From Pseudomonas sp. AB6 (lineage in GTDB: Bacteria; Pseudomonadota; Gammaproteobacteria; Pseudomonadales; Pseudomonadaceae): 64,000 nt of DNA. Within the stretch, counting starts at the first letter, position 1. Each line of letters begins with the position of its first letter. The position numbers and the translations under genes are program-made. The notes below the pieces were generated by a model, which worked only from the letters and a program-made list of their open reading frames with translations, had not been told where the DNA came from and did not search any database. The stretch spans positions 64,501 to 128,500 of the forward strand of contig NZ_JAVIWJ010000001.1 of the NCBI RefSeq assembly GCF_034314105.1, read 5' to 3'. Shown one piece after another: positions 31,082-40,345 of the stretch.

Positions 31082-32080
31082 TCAAGCGCGTTTGGCGCGG
31101 TAGATGCGAAAACCCTGGCCTTCTGCCTTTACTGCGCAAACCCCTAAATGCTCTTCGATCAACGGCTGGTAGCGCAGGAAACTATTCGCAACCAAGCGCA
31201 GTTCGCCGCCGGTTTTCAGATGAAGACGTGCTTTTCGCAGCAAATTTTCCGTGGCTTGGTAGTCCGTATGGACGCCCACATGGAACGGCGGGTTGCTCAG
31301 AATAGTACTCAACCCCATCGGTGCGGCGTCGATTCCGTCACCGGTTAATACATCAGCTTCCAGTCCATTGGCTGTCAAAGTCAGACGGCTGCTGGCGGTC
31401 GCGAATGCATCGACGTCCAACAAAGTGACGGTGTTGTGTGGGTAGCGGCGTTTGACGGCGGCCCCCAAAACACCGGCGCCACACCCGAAATCTAGGACGT
31501 TGCCGCTGGGAAGTTTGTCCAGATGCTGGAGCAGCAGCGCAGACCCGCGATCCAATCGACCGTGACTGAATACGCCCGGCAAACTGACAACTTTGAGTGG
31601 GCCGTCTTCCATCTCGACCTCGTAATGCTGGGCAAGACTTTCCAGTTCGACGGCTTGCGGGGCGTTGTCTACCGTGACCAGCCATAGCTGGCAGTGGCGA
31701 GCGCTGTCGAGCTTGCGTGGTTTGCCGAAGGGGCTTAATTGCTTGGCGGCGGCTTCGATTCCGCTGCGCTTCTCACCGACCAAGTACAACTCGCGTCCGG
31801 CCAGGCGCGACGCCAACGCATTCAAAACGTAATCGGCCAGATCGCGGGCTTTGGGCAAAAAAACCACGGCGGCGTCGAATGGTTGCTCCGGCGCTTGAAC
31901 GCCAAAGTGAGTGCGACCTTCAAAACTTGCATTGAGGCTCGCTTGGTCGCCTGCATGCCAGCACCAACCATGGGCGTTCGGTAATTTCCCGAGCAGATCG
32001 TCGGCAGGCAAACCCGCCAGAAGCAACGAGCCCTGAAACAAATCGGCCTGACGGAGTAGTACTTCGCTGCGCGGGTCCAT
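31082..32080 (-). CDS. rsmC: 16S rRNA (guanine1207-N2)-methyltransferase
   Basis: A 332-residue two-domain RsmC. The N-terminal half is a degenerate methyltransferase-like domain, and the C-terminal half is catalytic, with SAM motif [15 protein letters not shown] and NPPF in LSNPPFHVG. It methylates G1207 of 16S rRNA in the 30S subunit. The ATG at 32080 follows an AGGAG Shine-Dalgarno; an upstream in-frame ATG would add five residues. Confidence 0.93.
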   Translation of the reverse strand: MDPRSEVLLRQADLFQGSLLLAGLPADDLLGKLPNAHGWCWHAGDQASLNASFEGRTHFGVQAPEQPFDAAVVFLPKARDLADYVLNALASRLAGRELYLVGEKRSGIEAAAKQLSPFGKPRKLDSARHCQLWLVTVDNAPQAVELESLAQHYEVEMEDGPLKVVSLPGVFSHGRLDRGSALLLQHLDKLPSGNVLDFGCGAGVLGAAVKRRYPHNTVTLLDVDAFATASSRLTLTANGLEADVLTGDGIDAAPMGLSTILSNPPFHVGVHTDYQATENLLRKARLHLKTGGELRLVANSFLRYQPLIEEHLGVCAVKAEGQGFRIYRAKRA

Positions 32081-32131
32081 TTTTAGCTCCTGCAAAAGAG
32101 GCGAAGTCTAAACGTTTCGTCGGCGAGCGTG

Positions 32132-33097
32132 TCAGCTGACAACGCGTCGAGGGGTTCCAGCGCGATACGCCTCAACGTTTTCGCTGAGCTGGCCGACGAT
32201 CCGTTGCCGCGCTTCGCGACTGCCCCAGGCATTGTGTGGCGTCACAATTAATCGAGGAATATCACCCGCCAATAACGGATTGCCGTCGACCGGTGGCTCG
32301 ACCGTCAAGACGTCGGTGGCGGCTCCGCCGAGATGCCCGTTGCGTAGCGCATCGGCCAGCGCCTGCTCATTGATCAGGCCGCCACGTGCGGTGTTGATGA
32401 CGAACGCATGGGGCTTGAGCAATGCCAGTTCGTGAGCGCCGATCATGTTCTGAGTGTGCTCGTTGAGTGGACAGTGCAAGGTCAATGCATCCACTTGCGG
32501 CAGCAGCTCATTCAATGGCACGCGGTCCGGGCGGGCAGGGCGGCCGGGGATTTGCCCGAGCAGAACGCGCATACCAAAGGCTTCAGCCAGTTTCGCCACA
32601 GCACCGCCTAACTCGCCATGGCCCAACAGGCCCAAGGTTTTGCCTTCCAGTTCGATGATGGGGAAGTCCAGCAGGCAAAACTGTTTCGCTTGCTGCCAAC
32701 GACCGTGCTGCACAGCGTTTTGATAATCCGGCAGGCGTGTGGCCAGCGCGAGCAGCAACATTAAGGTGTGTTGTGCCACCGACGGCGTGCCATAACCCTG
32801 GCAATTACACACCACCACCCCGTGTTTCCGAGCCGCGGCCAAGTCGACGTTATTAGTGCCGGTGGCGGTAATCAACACCAGTTTCAGGTCCGGGCACGAG
32901 GCGAATGCGTGGGCGTCGATCACGGTCTTGTTGGTAATCGCGACCTGCGCACCCTGCAAGCGCTCAATGATCTGTTGTGGCGTGCTGCTGCTGTGCAATT
33001 GCAAATCACTGAAGTTTTCCCGCAGTGCGCTGAAGTCCAGGTCGCCAAGGTCCAGGGACGTGTGGTCGAGAAAAACTGCTGTGTACGGGCTGCTCAT
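32132..33097 (-). CDS. D-2-hydroxyacid dehydrogenase
   Basis: A 321-residue NAD(P)-dependent dehydrogenase of the glycerate/hydroxypyruvate/lactate branch. It has the dinucleotide fold GLLGHGELGGAV near residue 150, catalytic Arg in INTARGGL, Glu in DVLTVEPP, and His in VTPHNAWG. The family includes HprA (hydroxypyruvate to glycerate); the exact substrate is not readable. The ATG at 33097 starts the conserved N-terminus (VFLDHTSLDL). Confidence 0.9.
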   Translation of the reverse strand: MSSPYTAVFLDHTSLDLGDLDFSALRENFSDLQLHSSSTPQQIIERLQGAQVAITNKTVIDAHAFASCPDLKLVLITATGTNNVDLAAARKHGVVVCNCQGYGTPSVAQHTLMLLLALATRLPDYQNAVQHGRWQQAKQFCLLDFPIIELEGKTLGLLGHGELGGAVAKLAEAFGMRVLLGQIPGRPARPDRVPLNELLPQVDALTLHCPLNEHTQNMIGAHELALLKPHAFVINTARGGLINEQALADALRNGHLGGAATDVLTVEPPVDGNPLLAGDIPRLIVTPHNAWGSREARQRIVGQLSENVEAYRAGTPRRVVS

Positions 33098-33513
33098 CTG
33101 CGCTGGGCTCCTGTGAAAAGCTAAAAAGAGTGAAGAAACGGCATCGGCAACCTTACCTGAAACCCCGTAGGACCCCGTAGGAATAATCCCGCACTGTTTC
33201 GACGCCGGGCTGCGTCCCATGCGCAACGCCTGCGTTCGGCAGCTCTTTCAAAATGAGAGCGACTCATCCCCACTGCACACTTTTGGTTCGGAAAGTAACG
33301 TTCGGTCCTTAATTCAGTGCGCTGACGAGCATCGTTCAGAACGAACCACCGTCAAATTCTGTCTCAAAACCTGTCAGGCTGCGGCCTGGTTACTTTTTGA
33401 GAAGGGTTTCCAGAGTTGGCGTTTAAATTGCTAGTACTTGTATGTACAAGCATAGGGGACCACGTTTAGTGGCTTTTTATACACCACGTTCTTATTTGGC
33501 TTAGGCGGGAAGG
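33098..33513. other. Divergent intergenic region with a HutC-like site
   Basis: About 420 bp between the dehydrogenase and the ABC transporter operon. Apart from the palindrome at 33437-33450 there are short direct repeats (two copies of CCCCGTAGGA near 33165-33182) and no convincing ORF. Confidence 0.6.
33437..33450 (+). promoter_or_regulatory. HutC/GntR-type operator candidate
   Basis: A perfect dyad CTTGTA-TG-TACAAG, containing the TGTA-N2-TACA core known for HutC of P. fluorescens and P. putida. It lies 70 bp upstream of the substrate-binding-protein gene, in a good position for repression. It suggests the transporter responds to urocanate/histidine or to a related GntR-family ligand. 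Confidence 0.65.
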
Positions 33514-33519
33514 ATGACG

Positions 33520-34377
33520 ATGTCGAAGAAAATCAGTTGGTTTGGATTTGTAGCGGTGAGTGCAGCAGCGCTGGCGTTTATACCGGTTGTGCATGCCAAA
33601 GACTGGACGTCGGTGAACATCGCCACCGAAGGCGCTTACGAACCGTGGAACCTGACGTTGCCAGGCGGCAAAATCGGCGGCTTTGAGCCTGAGTTGATGG
33701 ACATCCTCTGCCAGCGCATGAAACTGAAATGCAACGTAGTGGTGCAGAACTGGGACGGAATGATTGCCAGCCTGAACTCGGGCAAATTCGACGTGCTGAT
33801 GGACGCGATCGTGATCACCCCAGAGCGCCAACAAGTCATGGCGTTCTCGATTCCTTACGCCAGCACCCCCGCGAGTTTTGTCGCGCTCGACGCGAAATTA
33901 CTGCCGGGTAAAACCGGTCAGGCGGATGGCATTACGCTGGGCACCGATGCGAAAAAAGTTCGCGCCAGTGTCGAGGATTTGCGTGCCGCGCTGAAGGGCA
34001 AAACCATCGGTATTGCATCGGGCACGGTCTACACCCCGTTCATCGATGAACAGTTCAAAGACGTCGCCACCGTTCGTGAATACAGCAGCTCGGCAGAAGC
34101 TATTCTCGACTTGCAGGCTGGCCGAATCGATGTGGATTTTGACGACGTGACCTTCTTGAACTCGTTGATGGACAAGCCGGAAAACAAAAACCTGGCGTAC
34201 ACCGGACCACAGATCGCCGGTCCGATCTGGGGCCACGGCGAGGCGTTGGGTTTCCGTCAGAAAGATGCAGATTTGAAAGCCAAGTTTGATGCCGCGCTGA
34301 AAGAAGCATTGGCTGACGGCACGGTTAAAAAACTCAGCGAAAAGTGGTTCAAGCTGGATTTGACTCCGAAATCGTGA
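33520..34377 (+). CDS. Amino-acid ABC transporter substrate-binding protein
   Basis: A 285-residue periplasmic protein of family 3 solute-binding proteins. The signal peptide is cut after VHA, then the HisJ/AotJ/OccT pattern follows: VNIATEGAYEPWN, PGGKIGGFEPELMDILCQRM, NWDGMIASLNSGKFDVLMDA. These point to a basic or imidazole amino acid or opine-like compound. The ATG at 33520 is 6 bp from AAGG and fits better than the ATG at 33514. First gene of a four-gene transporter operon. Confidence 0.92.
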   Translation: MSKKISWFGFVAVSAAALAFIPVVHAKDWTSVNIATEGAYEPWNLTLPGGKIGGFEPELMDILCQRMKLKCNVVVQNWDGMIASLNSGKFDVLMDAIVITPERQQVMAFSIPYASTPASFVALDAKLLPGKTGQADGITLGTDAKKVRASVEDLRAALKGKTIGIASGTVYTPFIDEQFKDVATVREYSSSAEAILDLQAGRIDVDFDDVTFLNSLMDKPENKNLAYTGPQIAGPIWGHGEALGFRQKDADLKAKFDAALKEALADGTVKKLSEKWFKLDLTPKS

Positions 34378-34387
34378 GGCTGGCATA

Positions 34388-34411
34388 CCTGGCGCCTTAA
34401 CGGCGCCGGGA
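34388..34411 (+). terminator. Intra-operon hairpin after the binding-protein gene
   Basis: Stem GGCGCC / GGCGCC extended by CCT/GGG with a TTAAC loop and no T-run. Such hairpins protect the upstream part of the transcript, raising binding-protein output over the permease genes. Confidence 0.65.
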
Positions 34412-34441
34412 TTCAAATAAGCTACTCGCAGGAACCTGTAT

Positions 34442-35164
34442 ATGAATCTCTTGCAGATGCTGAGCTTCGGTGACACGGGTTGGGGCATGGCGCTGCTCAA
34501 GGCTGCTGGCACCACACTGTTGTTGACGCTGGCGGCGTTGTTGATCGGCGCACTGATCGGCGGCGTGATTGCAGCGGCGAAGTTATCCCGTCGACGCTTA
34601 TTTCGAGGCTTGGGGGATCTGTATTCAATTCTGTTCCGCGGCATCCCCGAGCTGTTGGTTATCTATCTGTTCTATTTCGGTGGCGCCACCGTGGTGTCTG
34701 CGGTCGGCCACTGGTTTGGGGCCGATGGTTACATTGATGTCCCACCGTTTTTAGTGGGTGCCATAGCGGTAGGACTGATCTCTGCGTCATATCAGGCGGA
34801 AGTCTATCGCGGCGCTTTCATTGCGGTGCCCAAGGGCGAGCTGGAGGCCGCGCTGGCCATCGGCATGACCAAAGCCATGCGCATCAGGCGGGTATTGATT
34901 CCGCAAATCATGCGTTACGCGCTGCCAGGTTTGGGCAATGTGATGCAGATGAGTCTGAAAGATTCGGCACTGATTTCGGTGATTGGTCTGGTGGAATTGA
35001 TGCGTGCCAGTCAGGTGGCGGCCGGCTCGACCCGACAATATTTTACGTTCTATATCGTTGGCGGCGTGTTGTACCTGGTCCTTACCGGGCTCTCGGGGCG
35101 CATTTTCAATATCGCTGAAGCTCGGGTGCGCCGCACTCAGCGTCGCAGCCCTACACAGTCTTGA
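34442..35164 (+). CDS. Amino-acid ABC transporter permease (HisQ-type)
   Basis: A 240-residue permease with about five membrane helices and the polar amino-acid permease EAA signature (ESQAEVYRGAFIAVPKGELEAALAIGM read as YQAEVYRG...GELEAALAIGM). It pairs with the second permease to form the channel. Good Shine-Dalgarno (AGGAA) before ATG 34442. Confidence 0.93.
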   Translation: MNLLQMLSFGDTGWGMALLKAAGTTLLLTLAALLIGALIGGVIAAAKLSRRRLFRGLGDLYSILFRGIPELLVIYLFYFGGATVVSAVGHWFGADGYIDVPPFLVGAIAVGLISASYQAEVYRGAFIAVPKGELEAALAIGMTKAMRIRRVLIPQIMRYALPGLGNVMQMSLKDSALISVIGLVELMRASQVAAGSTRQYFTFYIVGGVLYLVLTGLSGRIFNIAEARVRRTQRRSPTQS

Positions 35165-35180
35165 GACAGGAGAATAGCCC

Positions 35181-35924
35181 ATGATCGATTTCGCCTTTCT
35201 CGCCGATACCATGCTCAAATTGTTGGCCGCTCTGCCTACCACGCTGACCTTGTTTTTTTGCTCGCTGGTGTTGGGCTTGACCCTTTCCCTGGGCATCGTC
35301 GCCATGCGGGTAAGCCGCTGGGCCATCCTCAGTTACCCGGCGCGTTTCTACATCATGATCTTTCGCGGTACGCCGCTGCTGATCCAGATGTTTCTGATCT
35401 ATTACGGCCTCGGTCAATTCCCGGCGATTCGCGACAGTTTCATGTGGGTGGTGCTGAAATCTCCCTACGGGTGCGCGGTGCTTTCCCTCGCCATGTGTAC
35501 GGCCGGCTACACCGCTGAAATCATCCGAGGCGGGTTGCTCAGCGTGCCCCATGGGCAAATCGAAGCGGGGCAGGCCATTGGTATGTCGCCGTGGGCCTTG
35601 TTGTACCGGATTATTGCGCCGGTGACGTTGCGTCAGGCGCTGCCAGCGTATTCAACGGAAGCGATTCTGCTGGTCAAATCCACCGCCTTGGCCAGTTTGG
35701 TCACGGTGTGGGACGTCACCGGCGTCGCCCAGCAAATCATCCAGCGCACGTACCGGACCATGGAAGTGTTCCTCTGCGCCGCGTTGATTTACCTGGTGCT
35801 GAATTTTCTGGTGGTGCGCGCGGTGGCCTGGATCGAGCACCGTCTTTCGCCTCATCTTCGTGAGCGACCTGCGGGGGCTTCTTCGAAAACCAAAACGCCC
35901 GTTACGTCACCTACTAATCCTTGA
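35181..35924 (+). CDS. Amino-acid ABC transporter permease (HisM-type)
   Basis: A 247-residue second permease subunit with the conserved [16 protein letters not shown] segment and EAA loop ([18 protein letters not shown]), and several membrane helices. It is 16 bp after the first permease, with an AGGAG Shine-Dalgarno. The hydrophilic C-terminal tail is rich in Thr, Pro and Lys. Confidence 0.93.
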   Translation: MIDFAFLADTMLKLLAALPTTLTLFFCSLVLGLTLSLGIVAMRVSRWAILSYPARFYIMIFRGTPLLIQMFLIYYGLGQFPAIRDSFMWVVLKSPYGCAVLSLAMCTAGYTAEIIRGGLLSVPHGQIEAGQAIGMSPWALLYRIIAPVTLRQALPAYSTEAILLVKSTALASLVTVWDVTGVAQQIIQRTYRTMEVFLCAALIYLVLNFLVVRAVAWIEHRLSPHLRERPAGASSKTKTPVTSPTNP

Positions 35925-35941
35925 TCCCTGCGGAGCTGGTC

Positions 35942-36733
35942 ATGACTTCTCAATCAAACACCGCCCTGTCGGTGAGCAATATTCAAAAATCCTACGGCTC
36001 GGCGCACGTGCTCAAAGGCATTTCCCTGGACGCACACAAAGGCGATGTCATCTCGATTCTCGGCGCCAGCGGCTCGGGCAAAAGTACCTTTCTGCGCTGC
36101 ATCAATCTGCTGGAAACCCCGGACGAAGGCTCCATCAGCCTGGACGGCGAAGCCATCGAGATGGCCCGTCATCGTGATGGTCGCCTGCTGCCAAGCAACG
36201 CGCGCCAGGTTGAACGGATGCGCAGCCGCTTAGGCATGGTGTTTCAGAACTTCAACCTGTGGTCGCACATGACCGTGCTGCAAAACGTCATCGAAGGCCC
36301 GATGCGTGTGCTCAAACGCCCGCGTGCCGAGTGCATCGAAGATGCCGAACAACTGCTGCACAAAGTCGGCCTGTACGAGCACCGCGATTACTACCCCGCG
36401 CATTTGTCCGGCGGCCAGCAACAGCGCGTCGCCATCGCCCGGGCCTTGGCGATGAACCCGCAAGTCATGCTGTTCGACGAGCCCACCTCAGCCCTAGACC
36501 CGGAACTGGTGGGCGAAGTGCTGCGGGTAATGCGCTCATTGGCCGAAGAAGGCCGGACGATGTTAGTGGTGACCCATGAAATGGGCTTTGCACGCCATGT
36601 GTCGAACCGCGTCATCTACATGCACGGCGGGTTGGTTGACGCACAAGGCACACCGGTTGAGCTGTTTGAAGGCTTGCCGACCGAGCGTTTCCGTCAGTTT
36701 GTTTCCAGCCACAACCAACGCAACACCGACTGA
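35942..36733 (+). CDS. Amino-acid ABC transporter ATP-binding protein (HisP-type)
   Basis: A 263-residue ATPase. Walker A is [11 protein letters not shown] near residue 42, the signature [15 protein letters not shown] and Walker [15 protein letters not shown] are present, and the H-loop is in VVTHEMGFA. Histidine/octopine-type subfamily (HisP, OccP). It energises the transporter encoded by the three preceding genes. Confidence 0.95.
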   Translation: MTSQSNTALSVSNIQKSYGSAHVLKGISLDAHKGDVISILGASGSGKSTFLRCINLLETPDEGSISLDGEAIEMARHRDGRLLPSNARQVERMRSRLGMVFQNFNLWSHMTVLQNVIEGPMRVLKRPRAECIEDAEQLLHKVGLYEHRDYYPAHLSGGQQQRVAIARALAMNPQVMLFDEPTSALDPELVGEVLRVMRSLAEEGRTMLVVTHEMGFARHVSNRVIYMHGGLVDAQGTPVELFEGLPTERFRQFVSSHNQRNTD

Positions 36734-36883
36734 GCTGCACATCGTGGCGCGGGGTGGCATTGCCCGCGCCTGCTTCGCTCCATTGCTCGGCAACTGTACC
36801 TATGGCGCAACGCGGTGAAGGCGTACTGTGGCGAACGCCTTAATGTTTGCTCACAACAATTTACGCCCGATGCGGAGGCTCCC

Positions 36884-37513
36884 ATGTACTGGACGGAATT
36901 TCTAACCGTTGCCCTGATTCACCTGCTCGCCGTCGCCAGCCCCGGCCCGGATTTCGCCGTCGTGGTCCGCGAAAGTGTGACCCACGGTCGCAAAGCCGGC
37001 ACCTGGACCGCCTTGGGCGTCGGCACCGCGATTTTCCTGCACGTGGGTTATTCGCTATTGGGCATTGGCCTGATCGTTTCGCAATCCATCGTCTTGTTCA
37101 ACGCCCTCAAATGGGCCGCCGCCGCCTACCTGCTGTACATCGGCATCAAAGCCCTGCGCGCCAAACCCGCCAGCGCCACCGACGCGCCGGTCAAATTACC
37201 CGTGGGCGAACGCACCGCTCGCGGCGCCTTCACCAGCGGTTTCGTCACCAACGGCCTCAACCCCAAAGCAACGTTGTTCTTCCTTTCATTGTTCACCGTC
37301 GTGATCAACCCGCACACGCCGCTGCTGATGCAGGCGGGTTACGGCATCTACCTCGCCCTCGCCACCGGGGTCTGGTTTTGCCTCGTGGCGCGGCTGTTCA
37401 GCCAGGAACGCGTGCGCGCAGGGTTTGCGCGGATGGGCCACTGGTTTGATCGGACTATGGGGGTGGTCTTGGTCGCGTTGGGGGTGAAGTTGGCGTTTAC
37501 TTCGGTGCATTGA
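36884..37513 (+). CDS. LysE family translocator (amino-acid exporter)
   Basis: A 209-residue inner-membrane protein with six hydrophobic helices. The LysE/RhtB motif ASPGPDFAVVVRESVTHGRKAG is near residue 17, followed by GLNPKATLFFLSLF. The start at 36884 has GCGGAGG 8 bp before. It exports an amino acid or homoserine lactone; placement behind an amino-acid importer suggests a matched import/export pair, but it is separated by 150 bp and has its own terminator. Confidence 0.92.
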   Translation: MYWTEFLTVALIHLLAVASPGPDFAVVVRESVTHGRKAGTWTALGVGTAIFLHVGYSLLGIGLIVSQSIVLFNALKWAAAAYLLYIGIKALRAKPASATDAPVKLPVGERTARGAFTSGFVTNGLNPKATLFFLSLFTVVINPHTPLLMQAGYGIYLALATGVWFCLVARLFSQERVRAGFARMGHWFDRTMGVVLVALGVKLAFTSVH

Positions 37514-37595
37514 GGGATGTTATTAATGACTGATAATGGCTGAAGGACTTTTTATTGTTTCCATTTAACTTCTAATACCGTGTTCTGTTAACTCT

Positions 37596-37628
37596 AAAAC
37601 CGCCGCGTTCACGCCGGCGGTTTTTTAT
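37596..37628 (+). terminator. Rho-independent terminator after the LysE gene
   Basis: Stem CCGCCG / CGGCGG with a short loop, preceded by AAAA and followed by TTTTTT. Confidence 0.88.
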
Positions 37629-37746
37629 TAAATGGCGTTTGGGAAATTTCCTAACGGGGTCGCGGACGCGTCCTACATACGGCAACGGCCGACCTGAGCA
37701 AGCATGTGCGCCAGCGCATTCTTGGCTTACAAAAAGAGGGTCGTCC

Positions 37747-38286
37747 ATGCCGATTTTAAACACTCAGAAAAGATTTACCCTGACCGTCGCCCAGCTAAAA
37801 CAAACCTACAACCTCCAGGTTTTCGAATTCTCCGGACGCGAATCCCTTAACCAACCCGACTATAAAGCGCAACGACCCACGTTACCTGATTGGGCTGATA
37901 TTCCATCGCTGGGGATTACGGCGTTTCGCGGCAAGCTCAACCTGCTGGACACGCCGGAAGTGCGAGCAGTTGACCCTGTCACGAAAATCGACCTGCCAAT
38001 GCAGGACGTTGGCGCCCTCAGGACGTTTACCAAAAACACGGGCGATGTGCTGAGGCTGGCCAAGGCATTGCCGTTGCCTGATGCCCTCAGCGAAGAAACC
38101 GCCACCACGCCGGAGCTTAAAACCCTGCTCAACGCCCACAAAACGGCGAAGGTCGCAAAAATGGCCAAAGACTTGTTCGACAGCCTGCCCGCCGAGGAGA
38201 AAACCAGTTGGTTGGACCAGATCAAGGCGTGGTGGGTGGCTAATCCACCCACCTGTGGGAGCCAACGTGTTGGCCAAGGGGCTTGA
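37747..38286 (+). CDS. Hypothetical protein with REP-derived C-terminus
   Basis: A 179-residue protein I do not recognise. There is no signal peptide and no membrane segment. The middle is Lys/Ala rich (KTLLNAHKTAKVAKMAKDL) and ends in WLDQIKAWWVANPP. The last 12 codons (TCGSQRVGQGA) read straight through a REP unit, so the stop codon lies inside the repeat. The native end was probably around WWVANPP and the tail was added or replaced by REP insertion. Confidence 0.6.
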   Translation: MPILNTQKRFTLTVAQLKQTYNLQVFEFSGRESLNQPDYKAQRPTLPDWADIPSLGITAFRGKLNLLDTPEVRAVDPVTKIDLPMQDVGALRTFTKNTGDVLRLAKALPLPDALSEETATTPELKTLLNAHKTAKVAKMAKDLFDSLPAEEKTSWLDQIKAWWVANPPTCGSQRVGQGA

Positions 38287-38334
38287 CGTGGTAGGGCTGA
38301 CAAAACGCCTCGCGAACACGTTCGCTTCTACAGA
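38254..38334. repeat. REP doublet (REPIN), overlapping the end of the preceding gene
   Basis: A left unit (CTGTGGGAGCCAACGTGTTG) and an inverted right unit (CGCGAACACGTTCGCTTCTACAG) separated by about 37 bp. The outer CTGT/ACAG ends are complementary, the classic REPIN arrangement. The left unit supplies the last codons and stop of the gene at 37747-38286. Confidence 0.75.
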
Positions 38335-38491
38335 GATGTGTGCGAAGCCAACAATCCGCCATCAACAGTGGCCACATGCGGTCATTCACGTCAGCCATCA
38401 AATCATCCCTTCGGCTGATTTAGCTGGCGAGCAACGTGTCTACAGTGCATATTTTTCAGCCACGCCTGTGCACTTATAAAAAGGAACTCGT

Positions 38492-40174
38492 ATGTTGCAG
38501 ACTCGCGTCATTCCGCCAGCTGATGGTGCTTATCAATACCCGCTGTTGATCAAGCGGTTGTTGATGTCGGGCAGCCGTTACGAAAAAACTCGAGAAATTG
38601 TCTACCGCGATACCGTGCGCTATAGCTATCTAACCCTTAATGAACGTATTGCGCGTCTGGCCAATGTGTTGACGAATGCTGGGGTAAAGGCTGGCGATAC
38701 GGTTGCGGTGATGGATTGGGACAGCCACCGGTACTTGGAGTGCATGTTTGCTATTCCGATGATTGGCGCGGTGATCCACACGGTTAACGTGCGGCTGTCG
38801 CCGGAACAAATTCTCTACACCATTAACCATGCGGAGGATAAGTTCGTGCTGGTCAACAGCGAGTTTGTTGAACTCTACAACGCGCTTGCGCCGCAGCTGA
38901 CCACCGTCGAAAAAACACTGCTGCTGACCGATGCACCCGAAAAAACTGCTGGCTTGCCCAATCTGGTCGGTGAATACGAAGAGTTACTGGCGGCGGCCAG
39001 TACCCAGTATGAATTCGAGGATTTTGACGAAAACTCCGTCGCGACCTTGTTCTACACCACGGGCACGACCGGTAACCCCAAGGGCGTGTATTTCTCGCAC
39101 CGGCAGTTGGTCCTGCACAGCATGGGGGTGGCGACGATCATGGGCTGCATCGACAGCGTGCGTTTGCTCGGCACCAACGACATCTACATGCCCATCACCC
39201 CGATGTTCCACGTGCATGCGTGGGGCGTGCCGTATGCCGCGACCATGCTCGGGCTCAAGCAGGTTTATCCGGGTCGGTACGATCCTGAGTTGCTGGTGGC
39301 CTTGTGGCGCAAGGAAAAGGTGACCTTTTCCCATTGTGTGCCAACCATTCTGCAAATGGTCCTCAATGCCAAGTCAGCTCAGGACGTCGACTTCTCCGGC
39401 TGGAAAATTATCATTGGCGGCAGTGCGCTCAATCGCACCCTGTATGACGCGGCCAAAGCCAAAGGGATTCAACTGACAGCCGCTTACGGTATGTCTGAAA
39501 CTTGCCCAATGGTGTCCGTGGCGCATTTGAACGAAGAAATGCTCGCGGGCAGCGACGACGAGCGCACCATGTACCGAATAAAGGCTGGCGTGCCGGGGGT
39601 GTTGGTCGACGCGGCAATCATCGACGAAGAGGGTAATTTCCTGCCTGCTGATGGCGAGTCCCAAGGTGAGTTGGTCCTGCGTGCGCCGTGGCTGACTGAG
39701 GGCTATTACCGTGAGCCGGAAAAAGGTGCAGAGCTGTGGGCCGGGGGCTGGCTACACACCGGCGACGTTGCTACGCTGGACAGCATGGGGGTGATCGATA
39801 TCCGTGACCGGATCAAAGACGTGATCAAGACCGGTGGGGAATGGGTGTCGTCATTGGCGCTCGAAGACCTGGTCAGCCGTCACCCGGCGATACGTGAAGT
39901 TGCGGTAGTGGGAATTGCTGATCCGCAATGGGGCGAGCGGCCGTTTGCATTGTTGGTCATCCGCGATGGACATAGTATTTGCGCCAAGCAGTTGAAGGAT
40001 CACTTGAAACCTTTCGTCGAGTTGGGGCACATCAACAAGTGGGCGATCCCCAGTGAGATTGCTCTGGTTACTGAAATTCCCAAGACCAGCGTTGGCAAGC
40101 TCGACAAGAAACGTATCCGCCTGGACATTATCGAGTGGAAAAAAACTAACAGTACTTTTCTCTCGACACTGTAA
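38492..40174 (+). CDS. Acyl-CoA ligase (AlkK-like, medium/long-chain fatty acid)
   Basis: A 560-residue AMP-forming synthetase. It has the P-loop motif FYTTGTTGNPKGV near residue 190, AYGMSETCP in the middle, TGDVA and the GEWVSS region near residue 440, and the C-terminal KTSVGKLDKK lysine motif. The N-terminal INHAEDKFVLV segment is typical of AlkK-like ligases that activate medium-chain fatty acids. An AAGGAA Shine-Dalgarno precedes the ATG. Confidence 0.9.
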   Translation: MLQTRVIPPADGAYQYPLLIKRLLMSGSRYEKTREIVYRDTVRYSYLTLNERIARLANVLTNAGVKAGDTVAVMDWDSHRYLECMFAIPMIGAVIHTVNVRLSPEQILYTINHAEDKFVLVNSEFVELYNALAPQLTTVEKTLLLTDAPEKTAGLPNLVGEYEELLAAASTQYEFEDFDENSVATLFYTTGTTGNPKGVYFSHRQLVLHSMGVATIMGCIDSVRLLGTNDIYMPITPMFHVHAWGVPYAATMLGLKQVYPGRYDPELLVALWRKEKVTFSHCVPTILQMVLNAKSAQDVDFSGWKIIIGGSALNRTLYDAAKAKGIQLTAAYGMSETCPMVSVAHLNEEMLAGSDDERTMYRIKAGVPGVLVDAAIIDEEGNFLPADGESQGELVLRAPWLTEGYYREPEKGAELWAGGWLHTGDVATLDSMGVIDIRDRIKDVIKTGGEWVSSLALEDLVSRHPAIREVAVVGIADPQWGERPFALLVIRDGHSICAKQLKDHLKPFVELGHINKWAIPSEIALVTEIPKTSVGKLDKKRIRLDIIEWKKTNSTFLSTL

Positions 40175-40345
40175 GCACTCTCAGGTGCCGCGCTCTCCGG
40201 GCACGGCACATTACTCAAGCAAAATCTTGGCGTGCTAATTCTATTGGTCACGCCATTTAGCTTGCTTGAAATTGACCGCAGGGTAGGAGGTGCTCTCGGT
40301 GGTCCGCAATATTTGTATTCATTGGATTGGTTTTATTAGAGAAGA

